From Timema cristinae (lineage: Eukaryota; Arthropoda; Insecta; Phasmatodea; Timematidae), in assembly GCA_039000515.1 (NCBI GenBank), contig JBCFYV010000012.1, positions 86,396,284 through 86,460,283 on the forward strand: 64,000 bases of DNA, in the 5' to 3' direction. The notes beneath the pieces are model-generated. The model was given only the letters and a program-made list of their open reading frames with translations. It made no database searches and was not told the DNA's origin. This document shows, piece by piece, positions 34,110-46,800 of this stretch. Each line of letters opens with the position of its first letter. Within the stretch, counting starts at the first letter, position 1. A program made the position numbers and the translations under genes.

Positions 34110-35955
34110 CTAATTTGTCAACTACCTGATACATAAGAACAAATTAATTAGGAACTACTAGACAGACATCCATGAGTAGTGTAAATGTATTTTTTTTTTT
34201 TTCATATTTGATGTATTCAATGTGCACTTTCTGAACCGACTGACTATATCAGCATATGACATATAAACTTAAATCTAGAACAGACACAACATCCAGCCCC
34301 CGGCCATAAATTCATCACGTGAAAGGGGAAAACCACATTTCACCAATGATAAATTTTTCAGCCCAGCCAGGAATCGAGCTCTGTAGAGAGACATGTTACC
34401 TACTAAATAAAGGTGTCGAACAATATCATTAATAAATATGTATAATATATTTAATATGAAAATAACTGAATGAATAAATTATTGCATGATATCTAATATA
34501 GTAGTGTTTAGACCAGATAAGGTTTTAAAGACGTCCAAGTCTGAGGTCAGATGAAGGAAGATGGCTAAAAACTTTCCATGTCAAAAGTTTATTGATGCAT
34601 TTTTTATTAGCATTTGTGATGTCAATAAAAGGTATTTTCTATGTAATTTTTGGGAATTTTCCCTTTGTTACTAAATATAAATTCTACTTGAGGTCTTATA
34701 TGTAAGCCTATGCTATAGGGAAACTCTTACAACAAAAACACAACCAAACTTAATAATCACACTTTGGCACCTGATATCAATACTATGGATAGTAATACCT
34801 TGGATTAGACCATAATTACTCAAATTGTGTGCACAATAAAATACCTGCATCACCTTCAAGCAATGTTAGTTAACAATTCCTTCAATATGATCCGAACGTA
34901 ACAATGTTGAAGTAAAATTAACTAAAACTATATATTGACTATGAATCATTCATATGAAATCACCCCAGAAAAAAACTAATTTATTTGGTTGCATGACCGA
35001 ATAAGGATTTTTTTTGGCACACATATTTCTTTATACTCAAGTAATTATTGAATTATTGAAAAACCATTTTCTAAACAGATTCTCCTTAATGTAGCCTACG
35101 TGTTTTTCTGGTCGTATTATTTCAGGCAACGTTAAACCCTATCTGCAATGTTATCCTAATATGTAGAGTGTAGGCTAAATTAATAACAGTCTACTCCAGT
35201 GAACTATTATTAGTCGTAATTTTAATGTAATCTACTAAAGTATTAATCGAGATTGTTGTAATAGCAGGTTTCCAAACATATGGATTAGTGTACAAGAACC
35301 TTCAGTTTATTAACATCAATCTATAAACTATCTAGATAGAGGCAATTGGGATTATTTGACAGAGTCAAATAATAAGAGTAGAGCCGTTGAACGTGTAGCG
35401 AGCAGGACAAATTTGTGCAAGTATGGGCCTAAGTGAATATATTTAATTGTAGATACCGGCAATGGACATGTGACTAAATTTACATTGAGGTCAAGGAATT
35501 GTTATAAATTAAATACTGTATGTATTTTAATGAGGTTTAGTCAAGTTTAATGGGTTGCCATGTAGGTCACTATTAAAGTGAGAAGCAGGAGACCAGAGTT
35601 GAACAGAGAACTATGGCAAGTTTCAGAAAGGAAATTGAAACCTTTACAACAACAATAAGCCTCCCGTGGTGGAAACAAGGATGGGTGCAATGGTTATGTG
35701 CGTTTAATTTATTCCTGTATGTTGTTAATCAAAACATGAGTAGAGTACAGAAAAAAAAAATGCATTTTTACTTCATTTGGTGAGGTGCAAGATATTGTAA
35801 ATATACCCACAATAGAATCAACAGCATTATAAAGTCAAAATGAGGGGGCTAGCCCCATAACTAAACAAGACATTTACAGAAAAACTATAACTAGGCTTTT
35901 AATGATTATTTTATACTGTAAGTGAATGTCAATGTTGCTAAAGAACAAAGAAAGT

Positions 35956-36190
35956 TAACGACTTCGATGGCTGCATGGTCTAAGGCACTACTCTCGCAAT
36001 ATAATAGACTGCCAAAGACAGGAATGTCGGAGTTTGATCTCAGTCAAGTGTAGGGCCTACTTTTTTTTAGCACCGCGTCTTACTATCAGTTTGGATTATA
36101 CGCTATGTAGGGCCTGTTGAGGGTGGTTTTCCGCTCACTCTCTCTCTCTCCATGCAAATGAGGTGCAGTTACTCTAAATTAAACCATCCT
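35956..36190 (+). mobile_element. SINE, tRNA-like head type 3, interrupted by a mini-SINE
   Basis: The head CGACTTCGATGGCTGCATGG, then TCTAAGGCACTACTC, has an A-box-like start and a B-box-like AGTTTGATCTC. The body GTTGAGGGTGGTTTTCCGCTC matches the type 2 SINE body. It is split by a 47-bp insertion at 36059-36105. Confidence 0.65.
36059..36105 (-). mobile_element. 47-bp mini-SINE: tail plus A8 only
   Basis: The insertion consists only of the shared 3' tail (minus strand TAGCGTATAATCC to GACGCGGTGCT) and a short poly-A. TGTAGGGCCT is duplicated at 36049-36058 and 36106-36115. Confidence 0.75.
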
Positions 36191-37256
36191 AGTCCTTAGC
36201 ACATTAGTGTAATTAATTAATTATTGCATAGGCGCATAAGCCAAACAAGTAGGCTAGTAGGACATGGTTCTAAAAATAAAAATAAAAGAAGTTTCAATAA
36301 ATGAAATAAGAAAGTGGTTAAACACGAGATCAATTTATTTTAAAGCTTGCCACACAAGCAAAATTCTGAAATTTGGTTCACGATAGTGAAAACATACATA
36401 ACCCTGATTTATGCATATTGCTTGCACACCTGATGTGCTTAAAGGAGAAAAAGGTGAAGCTAGACAAGGGCAAACTTTTAATATAGGCCTGAATCAAAAC
36501 ACCTGGTAATGGTGTAGTAAAGAGGAATCTACAAGAGGAAGGTATAATAAGGAACAAAGACCAATGTTCTTTCAGTGTGGATATTTCGAAACTAGAGATA
36601 AATGCCGCCCAGAAATTAAAAATGTGAGTAAAAAATGCCTCTTAAAAGGGCATTTTGCCAATGTGTGTAAAAGAATGAACATATATTGTCAAAAGCTGGA
36701 GCGCCAAATCATAAAGTTGTTAAGAACATAAAGGATGAGCAGACAAGCGAGGGCAAACTGTTTTATGGTAAGTTTGTAGGCTTTGCCCTTCTATCCTCTT
36801 TTCAATGTTTAATTTAAAATAACTGTTTGGCGCCAATTTTCGTTTCTTTACTAAAGATATAAAGTAATTTATCTGTATTACAGAGTAAATGAATGTCTTC
36901 AAGGCCAAAGTAATAATTATGTGTAAGCCTAATGGAAACGCAGAATTTTTTGTTGAGGATAAGTAAGGAGTACCCATTTTTTTTAATCCATTGCTATGGA
37001 GTTGGGTGATTTAAACATAGGGCTAGGCCCCTCTGTAATAAATTTTGCCACCTTGTTCTAGATATATTTCAATCCAAGGACCATTTTAAATATCTTTTTA
37101 AAAAATGGCTGGATGTGGACTACTCTAGTTTATAAATAACTTTTAGGAGCATCCAATTTTCAAACATTTGCAGGTATAGTCTCCACAAACTCTCTTTAAC
37201 TTGAAGGCCAAGTCTCTCAAAATCCCCCTCCCCCCTTTCATTTTTTACTAAAATAA

Positions 37257-37524
37257 GAGGTGACCTGGCGGTCTAGGGGTAAGGTGAGAGACTTTTGTGC
37301 TGGGGGTTCGAGCCTCAATCCTTGGTTCCAGCACAGATTTATCTGATTACCAAACCCTTCCTTCACCTCTGACAAGACATCTTGTGAATGTGGGGAATGC
37401 CAGGCCTCCACCGTGGTTCGGATCCCACGTTAAACTGTAGGTCCTCCATTTCATCTCACAATCACCCTACCATTACACATTAGCGTAAGTGCGTATAACC
37501 TGAACAGATAGTAAGACGCGGTGC

Positions 37525-37526
<2 letters not shown>
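37257..37526 (+). mobile_element. SINE, head type 1, with expanded (AAT)n tail
   Basis: The head GGTGACCTGGCGGTCTAGGG runs through the body to GTAAGACGCGGTGCTAATAA. The tail continues into the long microsatellite that follows. Confidence 0.88.
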
Positions 37527-37606
<80 letters not shown>

Positions 37607-37850
37607 TAATGATGATGATGATGTTGATGATGTTAATGATGTTAATGATATTAATGATAATGATGATTATAATAATAGTAATAGTAATATAATAATAATA
37701 AATGATAATGATGTTGATGATGTTAATGATATTAATGATAATGATGTTAATGATATTAATGATAATGATGTTAATGATATTAATGATAATGATGATTATA
37801 ATAATAGTAATAATAATGGTAATAATAATTTAGTAATAAGAATAATATAA
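37527..37850. repeat. (AAT)n and (GAT/GTT/AAT) compound microsatellite
   Basis: About 27 TAA units are followed by imperfect GATGATGTTAATGATATTAA units. It has grown from the SINE tail. The 109-residue open frame through it is a repeat artefact. Confidence 0.95.
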
Positions 37851-38282
37851 CATTCACTAATAAGGTTTCACCATGGACATAAACTGGATATATGAGACAA
37901 TTTATAGCAAAATAATCCAAAAATATTTAATGAAGAATTCGGTTGATCAAAGAATTTTAAGCTACACATTGCAACTATCCTGGAGGTGCGATAAGTTGCT
38001 CAAGCAATAAGTATTCAACCCTATTTCTTTGTTGTTGAAGTGGAAGAACAGCTAATTATGGGGTGATTGTAAATTGACATAAATTAAAGAATGAATAGTT
38101 CAACTCGTTGGGTTTCACCTAGTCAGGTACTATGTACCAAAAGATTCAAGCTAGTGGAGGTTTTATGTAGACATGAGTAGAGCTAGTGAAGCCATTAGAG
38201 TGTACCATATTTAGCCACTCCCAACAAATGATGAAATATACAGGACTAAATGGTAGACAAGTGTTTATCAAGCTTGATATAC

Positions 38283-39671
38283 AGTACCGTCAACTGGGAC
38301 ACTTTGAACTGCAGTGATACTTTGTACAAACTTAAAAAATCACTTTTTGTATATTTTTTGAAAGTCTATCTTACAAAAAAATATGTATTTATTTATTTAT
38401 ACTCCCCACCATCTTTAATATGCATCAAGCATGCAAAGTATCAATAATATTGAAAATAACAAATTTAAAATATTAAAAACTTAAATAACTTTTTTACAAA
38501 TAAAATTCCAAACTTTCATGTCACAGGCATAACCTATATAATTTTGTAAATTATTTCAAACATTAAAATATTTTAAATAAACTTACCAAGAGTAAAAAAA
38601 GTAAAATCCCCACAAAGTTTACAAATTGAGGGACTACAATGAACTGAAGTTTTTTTTTTTAGTATGCTTGATTTTTGTGGTGAAAGTTGTTTTAAGTAAA
38701 TACCACACATACTGATGAACTTACCAGAGACTGTAGACTAGTTTTATATATTGGTGTTGTGTCGTGTAACAAAATAGTTAGAACATACAAGAGAAAGACA
38801 GGATCATGGACCTCTAAGGACAACGAACCTAGGAATTTGCCAAGGGCAGTTAAAGATGTAAAAGAAAAAAGGGTTAAGTCTGCGTGCAGCTGCAAATGAG
38901 TATAAAATATAATTAGGAACACTATGTAAATATTGCAAAATTCCACTTTCCAAAAAGTCTGCCTTTACTCCATTTGGGGAGGAGACAAAGTTAACATTAA
39001 AACCTGGATACCCTAGGGTTTTTACAGATGAGGAGGAATGGATGTTTGCAGGAAATTTTGCAACAGTGGCCGACTGGGGTTTCCAGTTGATGCCTTACAA
39101 ATAAAGTGTATAATACAGGCATATCTTAAGTCTGTAGGCAGGACCATCATGTGTTTAAAAGGTGGTACAATGCCAGGTGAAGAGTGGGTGTGATCCTTCA
39201 TTTCTCATAACAAAGATTTATCTGCAAAAATGTGCACCAACATAAAGAAGAGTCGAGCTGCTGTCTCTCCTGAGATCATAGTAAAGTATTTTCAAAACCT
39301 TGGCAAAATAATTGAAGAGATTCCTGTTGGAAATGTTCTCACTATGATGAGATCAATTTTTGTGATGATCCAAAATCAAAGAAAATGATAATTAGGTGTG
39401 TGATGAAAAGAACTGAAAGGATAATAAACTTCACAAAGACTTTTTTTTTTTTTTACTATTGCTTGGCAAGTTATGTACACATTTTATATTTTTCTTGAAT
39501 ATTTATTGGTTTATTTGACTGTGTTTCAGGTTTGGTAAGAACCCACTGTAAAGTTCAAAAAATCTAGAACGCATATTTAAAATATTGTCTATAGCCCCCC
39601 CCCCTACTGTCAATAGTTTTAATGAAGGATTTTTTTTTAATGTTGCAAAGTAGCCCCAGTTGATGGTAATA
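38283..39671 (+). pseudogene. Pogo-type DDE transposon nested in the gypsy copy
   Basis: The left end CAGTACCGTCAACTGGGACA and the inverted right end TTACCATCAACTGGGGCTAC are terminal repeats flanked by TA. Remnants of a pogo-like transposase lie at about 39010-39420: AYLKSVGRTIMCLKGGTMPG, SRAAVSPEIIVKYF, and YDEINFCDDPKSKK with the first catalytic Asp. The N-terminus and the rest of the catalytic core are lost. Confidence 0.75.
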
Positions 39672-40563
39672 TGTTGGGCATATCATCAAATTGTATTAGA
39701 TGAATAATCACAACGCATCACAAAATTCTGTTCTGGATTAAGGTTTTTGATGGATAAGTTACTGTATAAGAAATTATTACTTGGAGTATTGTGTGACCCT
39801 GAAATGTTTAACACAGGCATTAAAGGGATGTTAGGACTTTGAATAGAATGACACCATTGTTCATAAGAATTTTCAGAGTGAACACAACAAATGAATGCAT
39901 ATAAGTTAATGGAAAGATTACAAAGATTAGGAATAACATTAAAATTAAATGCATAAAAGTGTAAGTTTGGGAATACAAGACTAGTGTTTCTTTGCCATCG
40001 CATCTCAAAGGATAAGATTAATCAAGTTTAGAGTAGCTGACAAACAGTACGAGAATTCAGAGCAACAAAAAATTTCTCAGAGGTAAGAAGTTTTCTTGGA
40101 CTAATTAATTTCTCAGTCAGATTCATTTTGGACTATGCAACACTAAGTGAACCAGTAAAGATATTAACAAGAAAAGGAGCAAAGTTCCAGTGGCTGCGCA
40201 GAGAATGGGAATCTTTCAAAAAGTTAAATGAAAGGATTACTCATATATTTTGATAAGAATGCTAAAACCAAAATTAATGCTGAATGTAAATTTAGTGGGC
40301 TTAGGTGTTATTCTAATACAGATGCAAATAGAGGGGCCCAGGATTTGCAGATATGCAAGCCGAACACTGATGGGTGTAAGAAGCCCAGGCTCTTGTGGTG
40401 GAAGTGTGTGAACTGTTTCACATTTAATAATAGGATGGAATAGATTTTTTTTGTCATCGTGTCGCTCTACACATTCGAGTAGTGTGCATATGTACTAAAT
40501 AAGTTAATGTATTATCAATGAGGAAGGCTGGAATTTAGAAGAAGTGTACCCACATTTGCATGG

Positions 40564-40588
40564 TCTGAGAGAGAGAGAGAGAGAGAGG
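40564..40588. repeat. (GA)n microsatellite
   Basis: About twelve GA units. Confidence 0.9.
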
Positions 40589-40639
40589 AAAATCATTTAA
40601 GGGAAAAAACATCTTTAATACACCCGAAAATATTCTAAT

Positions 40640-41300
40640 CAGGGCTGTGGAGTTGGTACGCCAAGCCTTCAACTCCAACTATTCTACTTTTCTACTATCC
40701 AACTATGACCCTTCATAAATGGCTAAAGTATATTCATTAATAATAACAAACTTAGTAAGTAAAATGCTCCAATACACATTACGTGAAGCTCTATTAAAAT
40801 TGTGTGTGTGTATTTAAATGAAATTAGCAATCCAAATTACAGATATTGATCCTAAAGAATAAAAAAGGAGTTAGAATTAAAATGATGTGTTTACCATATT
40901 AATAATAATAATATTAGCACCGTGTCTTACTACCCGTTCGGGTTATACGCTTTAAGTACTAATTACGCTAATGGATAGGGAATTGGGAAGGTCATATTAG
41001 AGGAAGTGAACCCACATTTGCGTGGAGGGAGAGTGAAAAACCATTTAGGAAAAACCACCCCCAGTTCACCCGACCGAGATTCAAACCTTGATCTCCCCGT
41101 CCTCAGTAGTCGAGCTCTACACGTCTAGCGCGTTAGCCAACTACGCCACCGAGGCGGGTTTTACCATATTATACAGAATATTTTTATAATATTAGAAGTT
41201 TTATTTTGAAGCCAGATTAGTAAATTTTTGATGGCTCCAACTCCGACTCAACCCAAAATCGCTTCAAACTTTGATTTAAACTCCTCCCTTAACACTATAC
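40640..41300. mobile_element. hAT-like element (GGGCTGTGGAGT family)
   Basis: The start CAGGGCTGTGGAGTTGGTAC and the later GGCTCCAACTCCGACTC recall a widespread hAT family with repeated GACTCCGACTC. The right end is approximate. A SINE at 40902-41159 is inserted within it. Confidence 0.45.
40902..41159 (-). mobile_element. SINE, tRNA-like head type 2, full length
   Basis: On the minus strand the head is CCCGCCTCGGTGGCGTAGTT (then GGCTAACGCG), with B-box-like GGTTTGAATCTC. The body differs from type 1, but the tail is the same GGTAGTAAGACACGGTGCTA. The duplication TTTACCATATTA lies at 40890-40901 and 41160-41171. Confidence 0.9.
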
Positions 41301-42119
41301 TCGAGCTCCCTGTTACCGGTAGTTTGTTTTATTGCGAGAAAATGCCTTAGAAAATTTGATCACCAAAGTGAGTGAAATGAATTTGAATTGATAAATGATC
41401 ATGATCCTTTAGATTCAAGAGATTATATTTGGAAGCAAATCCAGGCCAAGGCAGGTGCAATGGGTGTTCCCTAAGACAAGTGCTCTACAGATTCAGGAAA
41501 TTTAATGTGGAAGTTCTGATCACTACTAAGATTTTGGATGTAAACAGCCCAAGTGTTAAATGAGAGAAGATGAAACAAAAGTGACAGTTCAAAGATTAAT
41601 ATAATCTACCATTTTAATGACAATAACGCTAAACTAGACTCTAAGGGTGTATTATCCAGACAAAGAAATTAAACATTTAATTAGGCATATTCAAACTAAT
41701 TTATGGATTAGAAATCAAAGAAAAATATGAAGTGATATAAGAATTATTACCTTCTAAACTGTGAGATATTCGTAGAGTAGACTTTCAAGGCCCATTACCC
41801 ACTGCAGAAAATCTTGTCATTCCCTGGATCATTGATTTCTAAACCAATTTTTTTGAAGTGAAAATACTTACTCTAGTGAAAATAAATTATTGCAGAAAAT
41901 ATTGTAGAAAAACTCTACCCTATTTGTCTTAGGTTCAAACATGGGACTGAGTGAATATCTTTGATTATAAATAATGATTGGGTGACTATAATGTTGCATA
42001 TATCTTATATGCGATTGAGATGCAAACTACAGTTTTATACTCAGTTTAACTTTAAATGTATTAAGTAACCTTACTTTTTTTGATACTTTATGGCAAAGGG
42101 AACTCAAAATTTCGCTACC

Positions 42120-42505
42120 GCAATTAAAAAAGCACACCACTCATACCCGTCTAAAGCCAGATCCATCCAGTCCATCTCATTACACCCTATCTTTTTAAGG
42201 TCCATTTTAATGTTATCCTTCCATTTGTGTCTAGATCTTAAAAGTACCCAATGATCTTTTCCCATTGAGTTTGTCAATCAATACCTTGAAGTTGGTTCTA
42301 GATTCTCCCATTCATGTTACATGTCCTAGCCACCATAATCTACAAGCCTTGACTATCCTAACATGTCATGTGGTGTAGGCCTAAGGGTATTTAACTCATC
42401 AAAACCTCCTCCACACCTCAGTAGTCTCATCCAATTTTGGCCCAAATATCTTCCTAAGAACTTTGTTTTCCATCACCTTGTTTTATTTTTGTTGTGTATG
42501 GTAAA
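42120..42505 (-). pseudogene. LINE (RTE/CR1-like) C-terminal fragment
   Basis: The minus strand shows broken frames of the typical end block: RLVDYGG, WENLEPTSRY, then SRHKWKDNIKMDLKKIG. The KWEDNIKMDL-type motif is the common C-terminus of several arthropod LINEs. Confidence 0.6.
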
Positions 42506-44339
42506 AGGCCATGTTCACACTTATAAAAGTATTAGTATGTACATTCAGTCTCTTACATTCCTTGAAGAACGGAAAGATGTCAACAACTTACCCTATAATA
42601 GCATGATTTCAGACTGTATTCGGTTCCTAATTTCCACTCTAATATCGTTATTGCTAGTTAATATTTTTCATTAATATTTAAAGTAACTTTTCCTAGCTAG
42701 GCCCTACCACTCTAATATTGTTATTGCTAGCTTAGGTTTCTAACTAACAATGTCAAATAGGCTGATATTTAAAGGGAAATTTTAATGGATATAGTCTAAG
42801 AGATAGTCCCCAGAAAATAAATTAAAATACTTTAAGAAAGTTTAGTTGTGTTTTGATTGATAAAAGCATTGTATTGCATCAGAAATATTAAATGTTTTAA
42901 CTTTTTGGTAAGATTAATATATATTTGACAAAAATATATTAAAAGTTAGTGTAATGAGATCGCTAGTGACATAAATATTAACTAAAGATGTGCCGGTAAT
43001 AAGTGGCATGCCACACACCTCAAAATCAGTTGGTTTTGTACATACAGAACTCAACCCTAGCCTACTTTACATTTTAACAGTAAACACATAAGCATGATTT
43101 CCAAAATAATGCTCAAGTTAATAAACAATAATAAAAATACAGATTAATTTCATAAATACGTATTCTAATGAGAAGAGAAAATAATAAATATATGCCTATA
43201 ATTAAAAATATTTTTTAAAAAATGGCCCAAGCTTAGCTATCCATCTTAAATATAATAAAATATAATTAAATTTGTTTACGATTTACTTTAAATTGTTTCA
43301 AGATTAAAAAAGTAATATGACAAAACTTTTAAAAACATTTTATATATAAAATAATAATAGCTTAGAATTATTAAATTTACAAATATAATAACTTAAATAA
43401 AGCGCTAACCGGCAGCTGCTTGTGATTAACACAAAACTTAAAATTCTGAATCGCAATTCGCAGATCACCCACACCCATTATACTCTTTATAGTTTATACA
43501 GCATGTAAAAGTTGGTCAAAATTGAAAGCTTTATATTTGCATGGATTGCCGCAATATAAGCTGACGCTGTCATCGCTTCTTTTCGTTGATATAAAGAGTA
43601 ACATCTGAAAAGAAAGAGTTTACATTCATGAGAATCGCATAACTGATGGTAATTGATAATGCATTGCAAACAGTGAATAGCTGATAGAAAAAATTTAACG
43701 GTTTTAATTTAAAAGAAATTTTTAAAATCTTAATTAAATCAATTATATATTTTATTAATAGAAAATGGAATAAATTCTTTGTACTTCTAGAAAAGGTATT
43801 TTAAAATCTTTCACTAAACGGCTCACTCGAAAAACTAAGTTGATTAAAACGTATATTTTGAAATTTGAAATTAACCTAATTTAAGTTTAGAAAAAAAAAG
43901 TACTTAGTAAAATATTTTGTCCAAAAATAGATTATACTACTGGGGAGTGGAGGAGGTTACATATTGTTGAAGTATATACTCTGTGCTTATAACAAGGGTT
44001 TGTTATAATAATAAAGTCTCGTAGATTACGGTTGGAAGGACCTGTACTGCGAATGAAAGATTCTAGAACTTTATTCGTAGTAGGCCTTCTGACTGGCAAA
44101 CCTAATAGGAAAAAATCATTTGGAAAACCTAGATTCAGATAGGATGAAAATATTATAATAGACTTTAAACAGATACGGTGTAGTGTGGATAGAGCTCAAG
44201 ATAAAGCTGGGTGGAGCACTTGTGGCAATGAACGTTCGAATTCGTAATGCCATAGAGTAAGTAAAGTATGTTTTGCCTGTATTATTAAATCAAATCTGAT
44301 ATTTTGATTGTCTTGAATATTATGGTAGACCTATTTCTC

Positions 44340-44545
44340 AGTCACAGAACTAAAAATGTAATATTTCTCCTATATTTTCAATCATATATAATCATAGACA
44401 TTGATTTCAAAACAAAGCCAATTCTATAATAACAAATAAGTATGGTTACAAGGTATTTCAAACATGAATAGAGAAGCTCATTTTCATCTGCTTTGTGTAT
44501 TGGCATTTAGTTGACTAGAAAGCTTCTCTTCGCAGTGTCATTGGC
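44340..44545. repeat. Dispersed repeat C (uninterrupted paralogue)
   Basis: This matches the sequence around the hAT MITE at 24.6 kb (CTTCTC after GACTAGAA; TTTTCATCTGCTTTGTGTAT) without the insertion. Outer boundaries are not defined. Confidence 0.5.
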
Positions 44546-44869
44546 TGATACAAAAACGATGTATTCTAAAGTCGATGCATAAGGGATAAAATTTAGTTAA
44601 ATCAACTTAATGTGTTGTGCGATATTCACTCTCCATAATATCGCATCGATTGTAAACATCATAAATGAAAATAAAGTGGTTAAACTTCTTGTGCACTTCT
44701 AGTATAGATTATTATTTGTATTTAAATCTAGTAGCTTACTTACGCCATACATACATGCATACATACATAATATATGCATGCATACTAACATACACACATA
44801 ATCAACTGTGCATATATAGATTTAAAAAAATACTCCAACCTTAATATTCACTAACTTTCTCCACAGTCC

Positions 44870-46025
44870 CTATCCTTGTATACTCACTTCAACAACATCC
44901 CCACACCGATTCATACATGCTCTTTTATTATTAAAACTCTTAATGTTTCTCTTTTACACATATTCATCTACAACAAATAGCCACGTCTTACATGGCCTAC
45001 CCCTTCCGTTTAATCCTTGTACGTTACCTTAATATATTTGTTTCATCACTCGTTTCATACTCATCCTCTCTATATACCCAAGCCACCGTAAGACGCTTCT
45101 TTCACAATTACTTATTGGATTCCCCTTCAAACCGGACTCCTACGGCACCCATTCATTACTGACTCTGTATATACGCATTTTCCCACACACATTTCTTAGA
45201 TATCTCACTCCAACCTCATTCACCTTTTATTGTATTTCTCCTGAAAAACCCACGCTTCACATCCTTAAAACAATGTTGGCGTTAACATACTTTTCTATAC
45301 TCCCATCTTTGCGTCTTTCAAAATCACTTTATTCTTTTCAACAGTTCACATACATCCAACTATTCTCCAAGATGTATTCACCCAGCTGTCGATTTCACCA
45401 TCCATCCTCCCATTTTTACAGAATATTCTGCCCGTGCACAAAAAATAATTAATTTGTTCTACAGAATTTCCATTTATACTAAACTGACAATCATTTCCTA
45501 ATCCATCCTTATCAAAAACTATCATCTTAGTTTTGGATACATTTATACCTGTCACCACATTCAAACGATCTAATGCATTTATCAAGTTACTTTCATTCTC
45601 AGCCATTAGTACGGCATCTGCATATAGCAGCACACTCACATTACCATTGTCCATTTGTACACCAACTACGTGCTCATAACACAACCTTGTCTAAAACCCT
45701 TTCCAATATCAAACCATTCGCACAAATCTCCACACACTTTACTTCCATTATACACTGCCATGATTGCATTTACTAACCATGCATCTATACCATCTTCTCT
45801 CAGTACATTCCATTCTATATTCCTATTCACACGATCATACCGGTACTCTTTCTCCAGATCAACAATTGTACAAAACACTTTCTTCCTTACTGCCATAAAT
45901 TTATCAATCAATTGTTGAAATGCAAATAGATGGTCCATTATGGACATACAAGCTCTACCTGACGTGAAACCACATTGCACACCCCAAATCCCCCGGAGCA
46001 GAATTGCACTCGTTAGTGAATCCAA
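44870..46025 (-). pseudogene. LINE reverse transcriptase, 5'-truncated
   Basis: The minus strand keeps long stretches: QCGFTSGRACMSIMDHLFAF; then CTIVDLEKEYR with an insertion before YDRV; then WFDIGKGFRQGCVMS and LLYADAVLMAEN (YADD reduced to YADA). The C-terminal part continues to about 44870. An apparent duplication in the EKAYDRV motif, the YADA change and frameshifts make it non-functional. It is in sense with the host gene in intron 1, just inside the promoter. Confidence 0.85.
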
Positions 46026-46552
46026 GCCCAGATATCACTGAAAGATTAAAAATAGTGTGAACTGGATATAAAAGAGAGGTTGCACAGTTTTTGAAAACAA
46101 GATGGGGTATTTCAACCGGTTCATAGCTTTTGTTAATATTAATTTCTCATAAGATATTAATAATTTCACTAGGGCTAATAGTGATCGGATAGAAAGCGTC
46201 ATTACAGAAACTGGTAAGGATCTGATGGTCATGAGAAACGTCCTTCAGCGCAGAAACCTCCCTGGCTGCTTTGAATTTACTTTCTGTGGTATGTCTCACT
46301 TCTGCATTTAATTTGAACACCAAAAACTAAGTCTCCTTCTTAAAAAACACATATCTATTTTAATTAACTTTGATTTTATATTGATTTAGTCTACTTAAAA
46401 CCCTTTTGGTATTTCTTTACATTCGTCTAGGGTTTATCCAAAAATGACCAAATCATACAAATATGAGATAGACCTAGGTCATCCTAGCAGAAGTTGGTCC
46501 ACCTAAGAAGAAACAAAATGTATAGTGGTCCGTAACATGAGGCTGTACTCAC

Positions 46553-46628
46553 CGCCGCATTGCTGAATGGGGCACTCCGGAGCTCACACATAACGACACT
46601 CTCCACCAAGGGAAGTACAACGCGAACT
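46553..46628 (-). other. Probable non-coding first exon
   Basis: A strong minus-strand donor (GCG|GTGAGTAC) ends this exon at 46553. It contains no ATG that opens a frame into the next exon. The next exon starts at an acceptor nine bases before the initiator ATG at 34100, so a separate 5' UTR exon is expected. The upstream limit is a guess at an initiator-like TCAGTT on the minus strand near 46628. The link to the gene across a 12-kb intron is inferred from orientation and splice sites only. Confidence 0.4.
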
Positions 46629-46800
46629 GAAGCTAGGCCGAACTCAACACCCCGCTCGTGATGGTTGCCACGCCCGCAATAAGCAAAGACTGAGTTTTAC
46701 CAGGGCAGTTTCCGGCTCCTGCTGTGGAAGTTTCCTAGCACCTTCGATAGTTCTCAGTGTCACAGTTTCCCCCACCAGAGCGCTGCTCATCTCTCTTCTT
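46600..46800 (-). promoter_or_regulatory. Candidate promoter region of the vinculin-like gene
   Basis: This stretch is clearly richer in G, C and CpG than its surroundings (for example the block around 46655-46685) and lies just upstream of the putative first exon. An arthropod-type initiator match (TCAGTT) sits on the minus strand at about 46624-46629. No TATA box is evident at the expected distance. Position and composition are the only evidence. Confidence 0.3.

Larger units (their letters stand above)
36430..41960 (+). pseudogene. Ty3/gypsy retrotransposon, heavily interrupted
   Basis: Remnants appear in canonical order on the plus strand. At about 36565-36680 is a gag zinc-knuckle region (FQCGYFETRDKCRPE, then KKCLLKGHFANVCKR). 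At 38105-38282 is reverse transcriptase up to VFIKLDI. At 39674-39800 RT resumes at AYHQIVLDE. At about 40080-40290 come EVRSFLGLINFSVRFI and YFDKNAKTKI. At about 41755-41860 is an integrase-like VDFQGPLPTAENL. It is interrupted by a SINE and microsatellite, a pogo element and a hAT-like element. LTRs were not found. Confidence 0.75.

Noticed and set aside
37521..37850. 109-codon Ile/Asn/Asp frame
   Set aside because: A repeat artefact of the SINE-derived trinucleotide array.
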